The notes under the pieces were generated by a model, which did not search any database, was not told the DNA's origin, and was given only the letters and a program-made list of their open reading frames with translations. The position numbers and the translations under genes are program-made. Positions 43,726 to 56,094 of a stretch of DNA of 64,000 nt are shown in pieces; the first letter of the stretch is position 1, and every line of letters begins with the position of its first letter. This DNA is from Chondrosia reniformis (taxonomy: Eukaryota; Porifera; Demospongiae; Chondrillida; Chondrillidae): assembly GCA_947172415.1 (NCBI GenBank), contig OX359191.1:7921130-7985129 (forward strand), written 5' to 3'.

Positions 43726-45370
43726 AAGATTGCACAGTTAATTATAACGAAAAGTAGGGGACTTTAAGATCTAAGTTTAGATTGACTCTGGACTTTTATC
43801 CCACCCACTTTTTGAGTGGCCAAGGGGAGACTCTAGTTCCCTTTAAGTGATTAAGGTCCCACCCATTGCCCATTGTCCTACTCAGACAGTACATGCATTT
43901 GAGTGGGTGGGGTAAAATATAGAGTCCAATGATGAGGCTAAGATATAATGACATGAATTATTTACATACTAACATTTACATCAATTGTTAATGCCTAAAA
44001 TATGTACTATAGCTCCACATTCTGACAATTCTCGAACATGCATTTTTAGAATATGTCTGAAGGGAACTTTGTGAAAATACATACGTACGTACGTATGATA
44101 CGTGTTTGGGGGAAAATACATTTGGTTGTATCCAAATTGCATTTTATCCCAGCAATGCAAGCCCTATGATTTAAGAAAGTAAATACTAGATTATATATTT
44201 ATAAGTATACCTTAGTATATTGTAACTTGTACTATATATACATATAGTGCCACCTTGAAAGCTTAAACACAGAAAAACTATATTCAGTTTCATGAAGTAA
44301 AGCAAGAATACTTAGTAGAATAAGTCATACCATTGTGACAGGAGAGGTAACAGTTGAATTTAAAGTAAAGGCTTCATTTTCAAAATCACACTATAACGTT
44401 TTATGAAGCAAGAAAGAATGAAATTATATGCCAAATGCACAATTAAGTATACTATGATATTAAATATAACAAACCTAAAACCTCAATGTTTATGGCTGTA
44501 CACTACTGCAGGAAATTTCAAACAATGACTAATGGCTCTTTAGAATGAATGAAAAGATAATACTTTCCTAAAGTTGAATATACGTACGACTGTTGACAAA
44601 AGCAAGGAAATGGGAATTGTGAATATTAAATTACAACATTGTAAACAGTGACATGAATAGTAGTAGTTCCTCCAAAAACAGCAGAGGTAAGTTATTTCTA
44701 GAGGAGAAAGTGAAAGAACAATGCATTACTTCCTGATCTGAAAAACATACAAGACCAATACTATATACGTCACAATCCTAAATTAGAAAAGTCACTCACA
44801 TGGCAATACTGTATTACACATGGAGTGATGCTTTTAGACATCTACGTATAACTGTTTTGTTATACTCTAATCTGCTTACTTGTATAGCAAATTTCAAGTT
44901 ACTATACACAATAAGACATCATATCTAGACCAGGCTACCAAATGATGGGCACATGTTGTTGGTGTCAGATTATTCTCATTACCGTTACCATGGTAACCTA
45001 ACGAGTAATAGACTTAATTGAATAACATGCAACCAGGTTCCCCTCCCACATACTGTAGGAGTGGGAGAATTCATTATATTAGCACACCTACATCTTTCTT
45101 CCTGCTCATCCATCAACTAATTTAAGGTGCATATGAAATACATTATAACCATCAATTATACTAATGGATGGATATCTACTGATAATGAATTCATTTTATG
45201 CTATTATCTTTTCTAAACAAGTCTGATCAATACCTATAAACATAGACTGTGAATATACATACAAATCATACAGGGATCATTGGTTTATCATACATATTAG
45301 CTGTCACTACTAATATGGTACCAGAAATATTCCCTCCTTCACCTATAGACTAGCTTTGCACTTATACATG

Positions 45371-45608
45371 TCAAGGATTCACAGAAGATAAAAAAGACAA
45401 AGACTCCCAGGATCACTGATGAACGGTGGAGTTCCCAGAAACAGCTCTCTGGCCCAGTGGAGAAGAAGGTGAAAGAGAGGAAAAGAAGAAAGAAAAGACT
45501 CTTGTATCATTATCCAAAGTTCTCTACAGGTTTAGTTCCCCTATAGGCTTTTTACAGCAGAGGCACAGTATGTAGGAGAATGGTGTATTAGATTTTTCAT
45601 GCATATAT
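45371..45608 (-). repeat. Dispersed repeat family A copy
   Basis: A nearly full copy from CAAGGATTCACAGAAGAT to the GGTGTATTAGATTTTTCATG end, in the gene-poor spacer. Confidence 0.75.
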
Positions 45609-46335
45609 TAAATAAATAAATTATATCGTATTCTGTATAATATATGTACATTGAAAGAATACAATAACATCCTAATTTACCAATACTCCATCTATTCATA
45701 TTGTACTAAGTTGTAAACAAACTTACATCGTAACTCTTCACAGGCTTTATAACAATGCTATGTACTATGTACTACATTATACTGTGTATCTGTCTACAGT
45801 GAAAATATAGAATTAATGTGATAACCAGGAGCGAAACATGTTTGTAATTCACTAGAGATCTGATGTGGTGTGTGAAAGTACTAAATTCATACATTAAAAG
45901 AAAGATATTCTAATTGTAGAAACACAAGAATCAAGAAATTATGGCTTCAAGAGATTAAACTATACCTACGCTCATTATTGTACAAGATATATCATCTAAA
46001 AACGTTAATGTATGGAGAATAACAGTAACATAGGATTTCTAATCCTTATACCCACTCTGAGATTATTTGATGGCTCACATTTAAAAGGGGCAGGCATACC
46101 TGAATTGAACATTCTCTCTTGTGTTTCACCTGTAAGAATCTCCACCCAAACATGACTATAAAGTACAGAACACTGCTATAGTTACAGGTTCTTTACAATT
46201 AACTGCAAATCTTGCTTCATGTTTGTACATAACAGTGGCTAATAACTTTGAGAATACTGTCTTAAGTTATTACTTTGCAATTGGCGCATGTGATTGCACA
46301 CTGTAAAATAAACATACAATACACACTTACACATA

Positions 46336-46396
46336 CGTATATTGTACTTATACGTACGTATATTGTACTTATACGTACGTATATTGTACTTATATG
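46336..46396. repeat. 21 bp tandem repeat, three units
   Basis: Units starting at 46336, 46357 and 46378 read CGTATATTGTACTTATACGT plus one base; the third is incomplete. It is rich in palindromic TACGTA. Confidence 0.9.
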
Positions 46397-49300
46397 TATA
46401 GTGCACACAAGACCTTTTAGAACCCTTAGCATATGCCAGCGATATCATATTATGCGTATCTTATCTACAATATGTTTTCAGACTTTGCTGCGTCTATAAA
46501 GTGTATACCATCAATTAGCATTAGTTATGATGCTAAAATGTGTGTTTGGTAACTAATTGTTTAGCAGCTGTATAATGGTACACTGAAAATGATGAATCCC
46601 AAGCAATCAAAGGTGACAGTCTGAATTTCCGAGCAACAGTCTTTTTGTGAGTATCACACAGGAAATTACAATATAATAGAACAGCATTTCCCATATATAC
46701 GTACCATATCTATAACCATATTTATAGGAAAATTCAGGTTTTAGATTGTTCAAAATAGAATAGATGCCGAATATAGCCAAAAATGTCAACTAACTTGTTA
46801 TCATTGCAACTACCACAACTGAGTAATCTACATATAATCACATACAGGAGCAGTAGTTAATATCACAATATTCATAATATTTAGCCTTTATGCAATAATT
46901 AAAGTCCTGCAGTGAAAGAGTAAATTACACTAAAGCCTGTGACACTGTAAAGGCTATGATGAAGAAGTGAAATTAAAATAAACATATATACACAGAATAC
47001 AATATCAATGTTCTATATATAGTCTATACATCTACAAGTGACAGTGAAAATGTCTACCCCACATAGATGCTACACTGGACGTGTTGTATCACACAAACTG
47101 ATGACAGTGTTGCTTTAAGCAATCACTAATTTGATATACATGCGCATCTCATGCCAGGGATTGGTTAAAAGTCTTTAATTGATTATAATGTGGTTTAGCC
47201 TATCAAAACAATATGAGAGATTTTAAACCTTACTGAGCTAATTATATAAGGTAGCCTATTATTGAATGTTCAACAAATAATATGAGCATATAATGGTACC
47301 TTATATATGTCTTCAAAATGCTAACATCAAACAGATGCTTGGCTACACTCTGCTACCCTTTTACAAGAGAACCATAAAGGTGTCATTTTGGAATCAAAAA
47401 TTATACAATAGAAGCCCATATCTGTATAAGTTCTAGCCCCTTGATCATCTGACACCTTTGTTGTACGACTCCATTTAAATTCCATTCCAGTTTCCTTGTC
47501 ATTTACTGCTGTCGAAAACCTCCAGATCAAAACATTCTATTCTAAGGAAACTAATCATCAATATACGTACTACATTCTAGTATTAAAGATTATCGTGGAT
47601 ATTAGTTTGCCGTACTATGTAAACCAGAATCCTTAACACACATCCTGCACGATACATGTAGATGGTATGACCCCATGTAATTTTATTACATTATGGGAAA
47701 GAAAGAAGACCATTAGGAGGTAGTCCAAATACCTTAGACTAAGTGACCACATAAAGCCCAATAAGACTTTCCCAAAAGCTTGAGCACTACAAGCTACCAG
47801 CCAAGAGTCCTGCATACAGCTTCACAACATCCATATACAACCACAAAGTTTATTATATATGTATGCATGTATATCTTAAGGGTCTTAGTACTTTATTTAA
47901 CAAACAACTTTAATTATAGCAGGCATATAACAAGCAATTACATACTAAAGTCCACAAACAGAAAATTGGAAATTATTACATGAAGTTATTTGAAAATCAA
48001 AATATCATCTTTCTGATCATGCAACATGTTTAAGCCAGGAAAGTTTACCAAAGTTCACACACTATATTATGTTGTCTAGTAAGCCACGGACACCCAGGTA
48101 TCTTAACAGTATATTTCTTAACTGACAGTCTATTCTTTGTAAACCAAATAAAAATAATGATGTGCATAATTGCACGTATAATAATTTGTTATATACTGCA
48201 TCAGAAGAGAGGTTAAGAGGTTTAAGTCATTCATAATTACTTGCAGCTGCTGAAACATATATAATGTAAAGGACACAAAATTGCATGATTAAAAACAATG
48301 TAATTACAAGTTGACAAATGTTATCTGCAATGTACTATAGCTAATACATTATACTATTATATTATTGTATATATTATTAATATACATAATGTATATATTA
48401 TTATTATTATTATTATTATTGATTTAAGTGCCTCATGTGCAGTTGCAGTATATATATACATGTTATAATCACCGTAATCATATATGTATTTAATAAATAA
48501 ACAGCCTTATATTTCATCTATTTCTAAATTGTACAGTAAACTGTAGTTTGGTACCGTATAAATTATTTTCATACATACGTACGTACGTACATGACATTCA
48601 GCTTTGTACACAGGTGTGTCCCAAGTAACTAGTGTTTTAAGTTATCTACCTCTTTATGCTTCCTTAGCTTCATACCCATGATGACTATGGTGTTCATATA
48701 CCTTCCTGTATGCATATAGGTACTAATTCAATTTTGAAAGATTCACAAATGGGAATGTTGCACAGAGGTTGCCCAAATTAGTGTAATAATTGTTTGTAAA
48801 CACAGAATGTTGGCAACTGGCCACACAATAAAAAGGTCTTCAGACTCATGACCAACTGAGAATCCATGCATAAACAAACTTTATTTTGTAATCAAATTGT
48901 GGTCTCCTGGTAATGTTCCTTGCAAGTGAGATAGTCAGCTTTGGGACTTGTACCTAGAAATCCAATATGTAAGAAAATCACTTTATTGACAATTGATACT
49001 TCCTTCACAGTGCATGCACAAAAGTATTTGGTTTAATTCAGAACAATCAAAAATAGATCAAGAGTATTTAGTGTTACATAGAGGACTTGCATGTAGGCAA
49101 GCTGAGAACTTGGACCAAAAGAACACTGTAAATTATAATGCCAGTAGTCATGGCTTGTGCTAATAAATCTGCTAGCTTCCTGTGTAAAGAAATAAACTGT
49201 ACTGAGAGTAGTAATTTATCTTTACATGTGTGTTTGATGACATAGTACCACTGATTCTATCCATGATGTTTCAAGAAGTGTGGTTCACCTAGATAATGTT

Positions 49301-51057
49301 AATATAACTAATGCTTGCTCTTATATTTTTTAGATATACAATAGATCAAATGCATTGCAGATTAAGACAATTTACAGTCTGTTGATTTAAGATTTTTAAG
49401 GTTTGATTGTAGATTCACGATGGCTTATCTCTGTACACAAAAATACATTCATAAGGTGTTTACTTATTCAAATTGAAAGTTTACTTACCCCTTCATAATT
49501 TCCTCCACATTCCCACTCACCGCACCCAGAGTAACCCCATATATAGAAACTTGCATATCTGTATGTCAACAGTAGAATGGTATCATCTTGATCAGTAAAA
49601 TATTACTTGTATAGTATAGGATGGTCAAAAGTTCCTATAAAATGCAATGCATATGTTAGAAAATGGCTCTAAGTACACAAGTATTCATGGTTATGTTTGT
49701 GATGGCATGTATACTAACGTTGTCTGACATACAGCAGGACATGTTAGAGATATCTGGGTGCCTAAAAGCAGTGTCTGGCAAGAATTGATACCCAAATGGT
49801 ATATTAGTTACTATGTAGTACCTGGAAACGAACCACTGAAGCAATGAGGATAGAAGAAAATACATTGCCAATTATTCCAGGATGTTATGGTTACATTATC
49901 TTATAGAAAACCCAGTACCATTCCTTAGTAGTGCTCATAGACACGACAAGACTATTGATATTGAATTCATCTTCTTCTTTTTAAGTCAAGGCTTGACAAA
50001 GCTAACATGATTATTGAAGAAGTACTAATTAACAGACCATACAAGATAAACAGCAAGTTATAAGTTGCATATGACACTCTAAAGTTGGGACGAAAATGCA
50101 GAGGTTTGAATCAATACATACATACAAAATTAAGAATCAATCAATCAATCAATTAATGAACATGTCCCCAGACACAGACGTTGGTCTTAGATATGACTAT
50201 ATATAGAATAATTCAATTCATCTAAATTCAACTAAATAATTGTTACAATTGGTATTCTAAAAGGCAGAATTAAGGGTAACCAGTCTATATACAATAGATT
50301 AGTATAGCAAACTTTACACTAAATTCTTTGTACGGTAAAGGTATTCCCAAAGGAATTGATGACATTATAGTGTTGTATGTCTGCTGTTTATACACAAAAT
50401 CATATATGGCTTTGATAATTTAATCACTTACGCATGTACATCATGCCACTTGAGCAAGACAATAAATGAATTTTACTATAAAGTATAAGCTGGAAAGGGT
50501 TTAATATTGATTATACTTCTAATATATTACATATAAAATATGTGAAGATATACTTTGAGCTTATTCATAACTCTAAGATGTAGTGATAAGATGATTCAAG
50601 CATCCGTGATTGTATGAGCTCAAATGTACTCATTGGTGATTTGACTAAATAAGTGGTTTAGATGATTTACATATCCCACAAGTTTGCATGGATACGTTCC
50701 TGTACCCAGGCATAAAGTATTAATCTACAACAATCTTTCTCGAGTAGTTTTATACTTCTTATAACAATTATGTCACTTGCATGATTGCTCATTACAGAAC
50801 CTCTCTTAACCCCACGGTATGTAGGTTAAACTTCAATATAGGAAAAGCAGGGTATGGTACTACATTATTGTGGATTTCCTCTGGGACAGCAATGTATCAC
50901 AGGTCATATTATTGTTTAAATACTTGGTATTGATATTTCAATTCATGAAATACTATTCCAAATAGTTAGGAGCTAGGACTTGTATACCTTTGTGGGCGGC
51001 CTCCTTCTTTAGCAACATGATTTTCTGAGGCTTCGAATTCCGATACGCGAAAGAAAA

Positions 51058-51543
51058 ATGGCTTCCAGAACAGGTACAAGAGTAGGTGGAACTGATGGAT
51101 CAGACTATTCGCATAGGGAGAAAGTCGCCCCTCAATACCAACGAATTGTCGAAATTAAAAGAAAACTTAAGCCTGTTATTCTTCTACAGACTATCTGTCT
51201 AATTAGTCTCTTAATCAATCTGGTTCTAGTCTACCATACGACTACGGCCTCGCTGACCGCAGCTGGTTTCCTGATTGGTTTGCCATGTATTTACTTTGGC
51301 TTGAAGAAAAACAGTATAGCACTTGTAAACTTTTATAGTACTTGTTGTGTGGTATTTGGTTTATTTCCAATGAGCTTTAGGATGTATAAACTTCTTTTTG
51401 GTCCATCAATGCTGGCTTATCCGGGAGGTCTGATTTTGACAGTAGAGACCGGGCTTATTTTGTTGCTTAACGTAATTGGTGCATACTTGGCGAGAGCGTT
51501 AATGTCTCTTTGGATGAGATCGGGGGGGTTGAGCCAGAAATAG
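51058..51543 (+). CDS. JAGN1: Protein jagunal homologue
   Basis: Jagunal is an ER membrane protein needed for vesicle traffic and secretion (oocyte growth in flies, neutrophil function in mammals). This single exon encodes 161 residues (human 183). The start MASRTGTRVGGTDGSDYSHR with EKVA is the strongly conserved Jagunal N-terminus. Four hydrophobic helices follow, near 40-60, 66-85, 91-110 and 122-146. The cytosolic end is short and lacks the Lys-rich ER-retrieval tail of the human protein (it ends GGLSQK). Helix sequences are quite diverged, so the N-terminus carries most of the assignment. It converges with the IRF gene. Confidence 0.88.
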   Translation: MASRTGTRVGGTDGSDYSHREKVAPQYQRIVEIKRKLKPVILLQTICLISLLINLVLVYHTTTASLTAAGFLIGLPCIYFGLKKNSIALVNFYSTCCVVFGLFPMSFRMYKLLFGPSMLAYPGGLILTVETGLILLLNVIGAYLARALMSLWMRSGGLSQK

Positions 51544-52352
51544 TGGTGGCTAACGAAGACCATCAGTACTGTAACCTTAGCTCTTGGACTGCAGGACTGC
51601 TTCACTTAGTTTCCATCAACTGTCTATACATTCATAACTTATATATCCATTAATACATCAGTATTATCAAAACATTTTGTTAAAGTAGATTTGTATCTAA
51701 AACGCATATAATAGCTAATCATGTAATGTTTACGTATATATGTATGCTAATTATTCCCCGTATGTCTTTAATTAATCTATTACACATCAAAATGGAGCTG
51801 CATCAAATTTAATGGTATTACTTAAGCTAGGGAAATGTTAACAGCCAGCCAGTGAATTATGTAATGTCTTCATTGATGATATGACATAAGTACAACAGAA
51901 TGATGTCATATAAATTTTGGCCAGCCAATCAATCAGTATGGCTGTACTTGGCAGAAAAGTGCCAAGAAATGTTGAATTTATAGAATTTAATAAAATGATA
52001 AAATTGTTGCAAAATTTCTAATACAGTACAACTTGATTGTGAATAAGAGGATTTTTCTACAAAACTTACAAAACCTGAGCCACACAAAAATACAATTCAA
52101 AAATATATATCGCCAATATAAGGTCCAAATGTTCTTAATTACAAAGGTACAAAGGATAACATATGTTGGTCATAGGGTTTAAATTGTTATGTAAGAAGTT
52201 GGTATTATAGTAGGTAACTCATGTAGAATAGAGTGTTCTTTTAAAGCTGCACCAAACACGATGCAAGGATCTCTCCAAAATTGAAGATTTGAGAATATCC
52301 CACCCCATTATAGGGTGAAATGAGTACAACATACCCATGCTTTTAACATGGT
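51544..52352. other. Convergent spacer, 3' ends of JAGN1 and IRF
   Basis: AATAAA at 51989-51994 (plus strand) is a likely JAGN1 polyadenylation signal, giving a 3' UTR of about 460 nt. The rest should include the IRF 3' UTR. No gene is seen. Confidence 0.5.
51989..51994 (+). terminator. Polyadenylation signal of JAGN1
   Basis: AATAAA, about 450 bp past the Jagunal stop codon. Confidence 0.45.
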
Positions 52353-54983
52353 TCAATGCTGGGTAGTTGTCTGAATGCACCTGGCCATGTTTACAGGATG
52401 ATGGTGGTGAGGATGAAGAGTTTCATCATCATAATGAGGCAACACTGGTGTCTCCATGGGAAAGAATTCCAAGGCTTGAGGCAAGTGAACTTGATACTTG
52501 TTTAGTTCACTATCTGCCTGTAGGACCTTTATGATGAGAGTCAGAGTGTTCTGCGAAAGAGGGCGCCCTTGTCCCCACGGTTCACAAACTGAGACTGCAA
52601 TGGATGGATTGGGTGTTTCTCCCTGGCCATGAAGATGTGCCTCTAAGGTTCTTTTGAAGGTACAAGAATCAAATATCACCTTGCTACTCTCTGGGTCGAT
52701 TGAATCAAGAAGACCATTAGGTGAGTTGCCATAGTAACAGGGAAAGCTGGATTTGTTGTGCAAGCACACGTCTCCATTTCTCATGGTCAGTACAATGCCT
52801 CTTGCCATACCTTCCTGAAGGGGTACACTAGTGGGAATCTTTATTGACGCCTTGCTGAACTGGTCATCCTTGGGTGACAAACCTCCATAAACCTCTGTAG
52901 GAAAGGAGAAACACTTCAAAACTTTACTACTGAATGGGGTTGAAGTATTTGGGAAAGGAAGAAAGGAATAAAAATCCTATAGTGGGACACTGCCTCACCT
53001 GAATAGATGCGAACTCCCTCTATGCAATGGAAGGTTTCAGTTAGTATGTGTCTGCCTCTACTACACATTGACACTTGGATGGCAAATGGGCCAGCCGGGG
53101 GAGAGGCCTGGGGAGGGGTTAGCGGATGGTAGTCATAAGGGGTCATCAACTGTTGACAAATGGAAACAAGAAAAATATTTAGATTGGAATTGGTATCCTT
53201 CTTCACTCAGAGCTGTCAAAATGCAAATACAACATACAGCTTGACACGCTGTACAACAATCACTTAATACTTACCATTTTATCACACGGTGATGGAACAG
53301 AAGTTTGTCCATAGCCTAAAGAGAAAAGGTAGTTTCTATTAATTAACAAGTTCAGATTGAGGCCATAGTCATGCCTACATACATACTGTCAAAATATTTT
53401 TATACTGACTACAGGATGTGGTTATTCCACACAGGCTGAAGCCTATATACAAGCTACAATACATTAAGACTTCCCCACACTGGCAGAGTCTTATACAGAG
53501 GGTTTCCCATAGAGGTAAATTGGCTTCAAGTGTCTGATTACCCAACACCTATCAAAAGACTTTCACTATGGAAGTAGGGGGAATATTTGTGAGGGTGGGA
53601 GCCATGCTTACCCAAAGGTATTGTAGGTTGAAGCGGGGAAGCATGTTGTATTTGTTGAGGTGACTGTGAAGTTTCCTCAATATTCACTGGTGAACAGGCG
53701 GGGCTAGTGCTGGCACTGTTAGAAATGGCATCATGGTAAACTGGTGGAGGTTGGTTGAATATACAGTTCTGATCCACTGTAGATTCACTTTTCGGCATCT
53801 TGGGAGAAGGTTCCCCAATGTATTCATTATAGGAGCCATCTGGATTAGGGTACTAGATGATTGAGAGATATGAAATATTTAAATACAATGTTGATTACCA
53901 ATTAATCATATTCATTATAGAAGTCCATATATGGGGACCCTTAAATTGATTTAAACCAATATGAATGTCATTATAACCAAGCAGAGTTTTCCCATGAAAT
54001 GAATATTATTTTAGCATAGGGCCACACACTAGGAATGTACTCACAGGTGGGGGAATAGAGCCAGGATGGTGAATCACATGAATCTTGTTGTTCATTTGTA
54101 CTTGAGGCGGATGCTGAAATTGCTTCATGTGCTGTTCTTCTAAGGGCATTTGGTACGAAAAATCAGTGGGTGGTTGCAAGTTCCAAGCGGGTGCAGAAGG
54201 ATTCGGAATCATTGGTTTCCATGGTTGGCAGATCGGTAGGTATGCATTCGGGTCTTCCGGTACGGGGGCCTGAAATATACCGGCGGGGTAGGGGAAACAG
54301 ATTGGTCCTACCGTTTGAAATCCACCTGTTGGAGAAGAATACGACGAATGAATAATTGTCATTGCTATTTAAAGAATTCTGCGTGAACACATACATCCGT
54401 GTAAACAGATATCAGGTTACAACGAATGGTGACATTTTATACAGGTAAATTGTATTTTTAGAAAACAGAGACTGAAGTTGTACTGATAGATATTATTATT
54501 AGTACAGATCATAAGATAATTACCTTCATATGAACCTTCGAAATGAGGCGGTCTCTTCATACCTGCTGCTGCATGCGAGGGAACTCGACCAGATCTTCGC
54601 GTCTTTCCCGTATCGGGTAAGATACGGTACACTCTATAATTTTCCGTTTGGTCATCCTTGAGTTCGACTATATCTTTTAAACCATTAAGCGCGCATCGAA
54701 AATTGATCTTCCAAGTTGTAGCATCACCTTCGCCTTTGTATTTTCCAGTATGGCGAGCCCAGGCCCTAAACAGTGCGGCATCTCTTTCTGCACAATATCC
54801 GCGTTTCTTGGCGTGGATCCATGGAACCTTAAATATTGTCTTGCTTTCATCCAACCATTCGAGTCCATCGTACTTTCCTCCTTCAATTTGCTGAATAAGC
54901 CATTCCTTCATTCGTATTGGCCGTTCGCTATCGGTCTCTCCATTTCTTATACACGCCTTAGCTGACATTTCGTCGCCGCCCAT
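52353..54983 (-). CDS. Interferon regulatory factor (IRF) family transcription factor
   Basis: IRFs bind GAAA-repeat DNA and drive innate-immune and developmental transcription. Exons are 54983..54524, 54325..54045, 53852..53612, 53315..53275, 53149..52999 and 52894..52353, with phases 1, 0, 1, 0 and 1, giving 571 residues. Residues about 20-130 are the DNA-binding domain. They show five spaced tryptophans (MKEW, LEWL, VPWI, RAWAR, TTWK) and the recognition-helix region WKINFRCALN. A Pro/Gln-rich linker follows. The last two exons form an IRF-association-type domain, with ASPPAGPFAIQVSM, RIYSGE, LFD-like IFDSCTF, and VCEPWGQGRPLSQNTLTLI followed by IKV. That tail suggests dimerisation like vertebrate IRFs. 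The orthologous vertebrate subgroup cannot be named. A CRE and TATA box precede the gene. Confidence 0.9.
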
Positions 54984-55092
54984 ATTGAGATTTAAATAAT
55001 CCCTTGTGAACAGCTGTCCTCTTTACTTTGCAGTTCTTTCAATAAGTTTGCTCGTTGCTCTTAGGTCTAACGTCGTCTTGCTGGAACTCGTC

Positions 55093-55139
55093 TTTTATAT
55101 ACAAGGTCTCACCGCACCGGGAAAGTACAGATGACGTCA
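55093..55139 (-). promoter_or_regulatory. IRF core promoter: CRE plus TATA box
   Basis: A perfect CRE, TGACGTCA, lies at 55132-55139, and TATATAAAA on the minus strand at 55093-55101, 30 bp closer to the gene. The IRF ATG is 110 bp past the TATA box. The spacing fits a CREB/ATF-responsive, TATA-driven gene. Confidence 0.6.
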
Positions 55140-56094
55140 CCACAATGCAGGCAGGCCGGTCTGCATGGACTATATAGTAAAACTTAACTTGTAGAATCTG
55201 TATATAGTCCTCCAATAAACTTTATCCGAGCTTTATTACCTGTATTTTGAACTGTCAATTAAATCTGTTCTTAATTACGTTGAATGGGTTGTGAATTAAT
55301 TTAGATCTACAGATATTATAGGCTTCAGAAGCTATACTTCAACGTCACTAAAGATTAAGTTTGATTTTCGTGCCGAGTTCAACTGCATAATATATTAACA
55401 TTATGATACCTATATATAGTGGTCCTATATATATTTACGAATCGTCTAAAGCACCAATTATGAATAATAGCAGTTTTCCTAAATTTTTAGAGCAAGCATA
55501 ATGTTATAGCGTTGGGCGAGATGTATAGTTATGCATTCTTCCTTTCTCTATTGGATCAGACAGCAGCTGTTTCAGGAGATTCCGACCTCCTCGCGGGTGG
55601 TCCTATAGGAGTCATGTTAAATTGAAGCGGTGAATTAACTTTTGCAACAAGTTCGATCAAAAACACTACTCTTACTATATGTCGGACATGAGAAGAATTT
55701 TTGGTATATAATAATTACAGCGTACCCACTTCTCTGAGGTATTTTATGCCAGCTTTTACATCTATGTTACGACTACATTAATTTGTCTGCTGGTTTCAAA
55801 ATTGAGTTCAGTTAATAGCTATCTACATCTTGCATACTTTCCTGTACCCTATTCCAAGACCTATGTATAGCATGCACTCCTAGGTCCCATTCAAGGTCCT
55901 CATAGAACTGGACTAGTGGATACATATAAAACATTCAATGGACAGGTAGTTTCATTGCAATAAATTCATAATATAAGACTCAACATAAGAGTTAAATGGG
56001 GTATTGGCAGTTTAATTAGACTTAGGTAAAATTATATTCTCCTAACTATAATTCCAGACAGAATATGATAGATACCCCACTTCTGAGAATTTAC
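55140..56094. other. Spacer between IRF promoter and vigilin 3' end
   Basis: It should contain the vigilin 3' UTR. A family A fragment with GGATCAGACAGCAGCTGTTTC is visible at about 55543-55615. Nothing else is supported. Confidence 0.45.

Larger units (their letters stand above)
42949..51057. other. Gene-poor 8.1 kb spacer
   Basis: Between the SEC62 and Jagunal starts I see no exon, RNA gene or long ORF. The first 150 bp should hold the SEC62 promoter; CGCCATTTTG near 42986 and GCCGCCATTTTC near 43056 are YY1-like. A family B copy (43590-43725), a family A copy (45371-45608) and a 21 bp tandem repeat (46336-46396) are listed separately. The rest is AT-rich and unremarkable. Confidence 0.5.
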
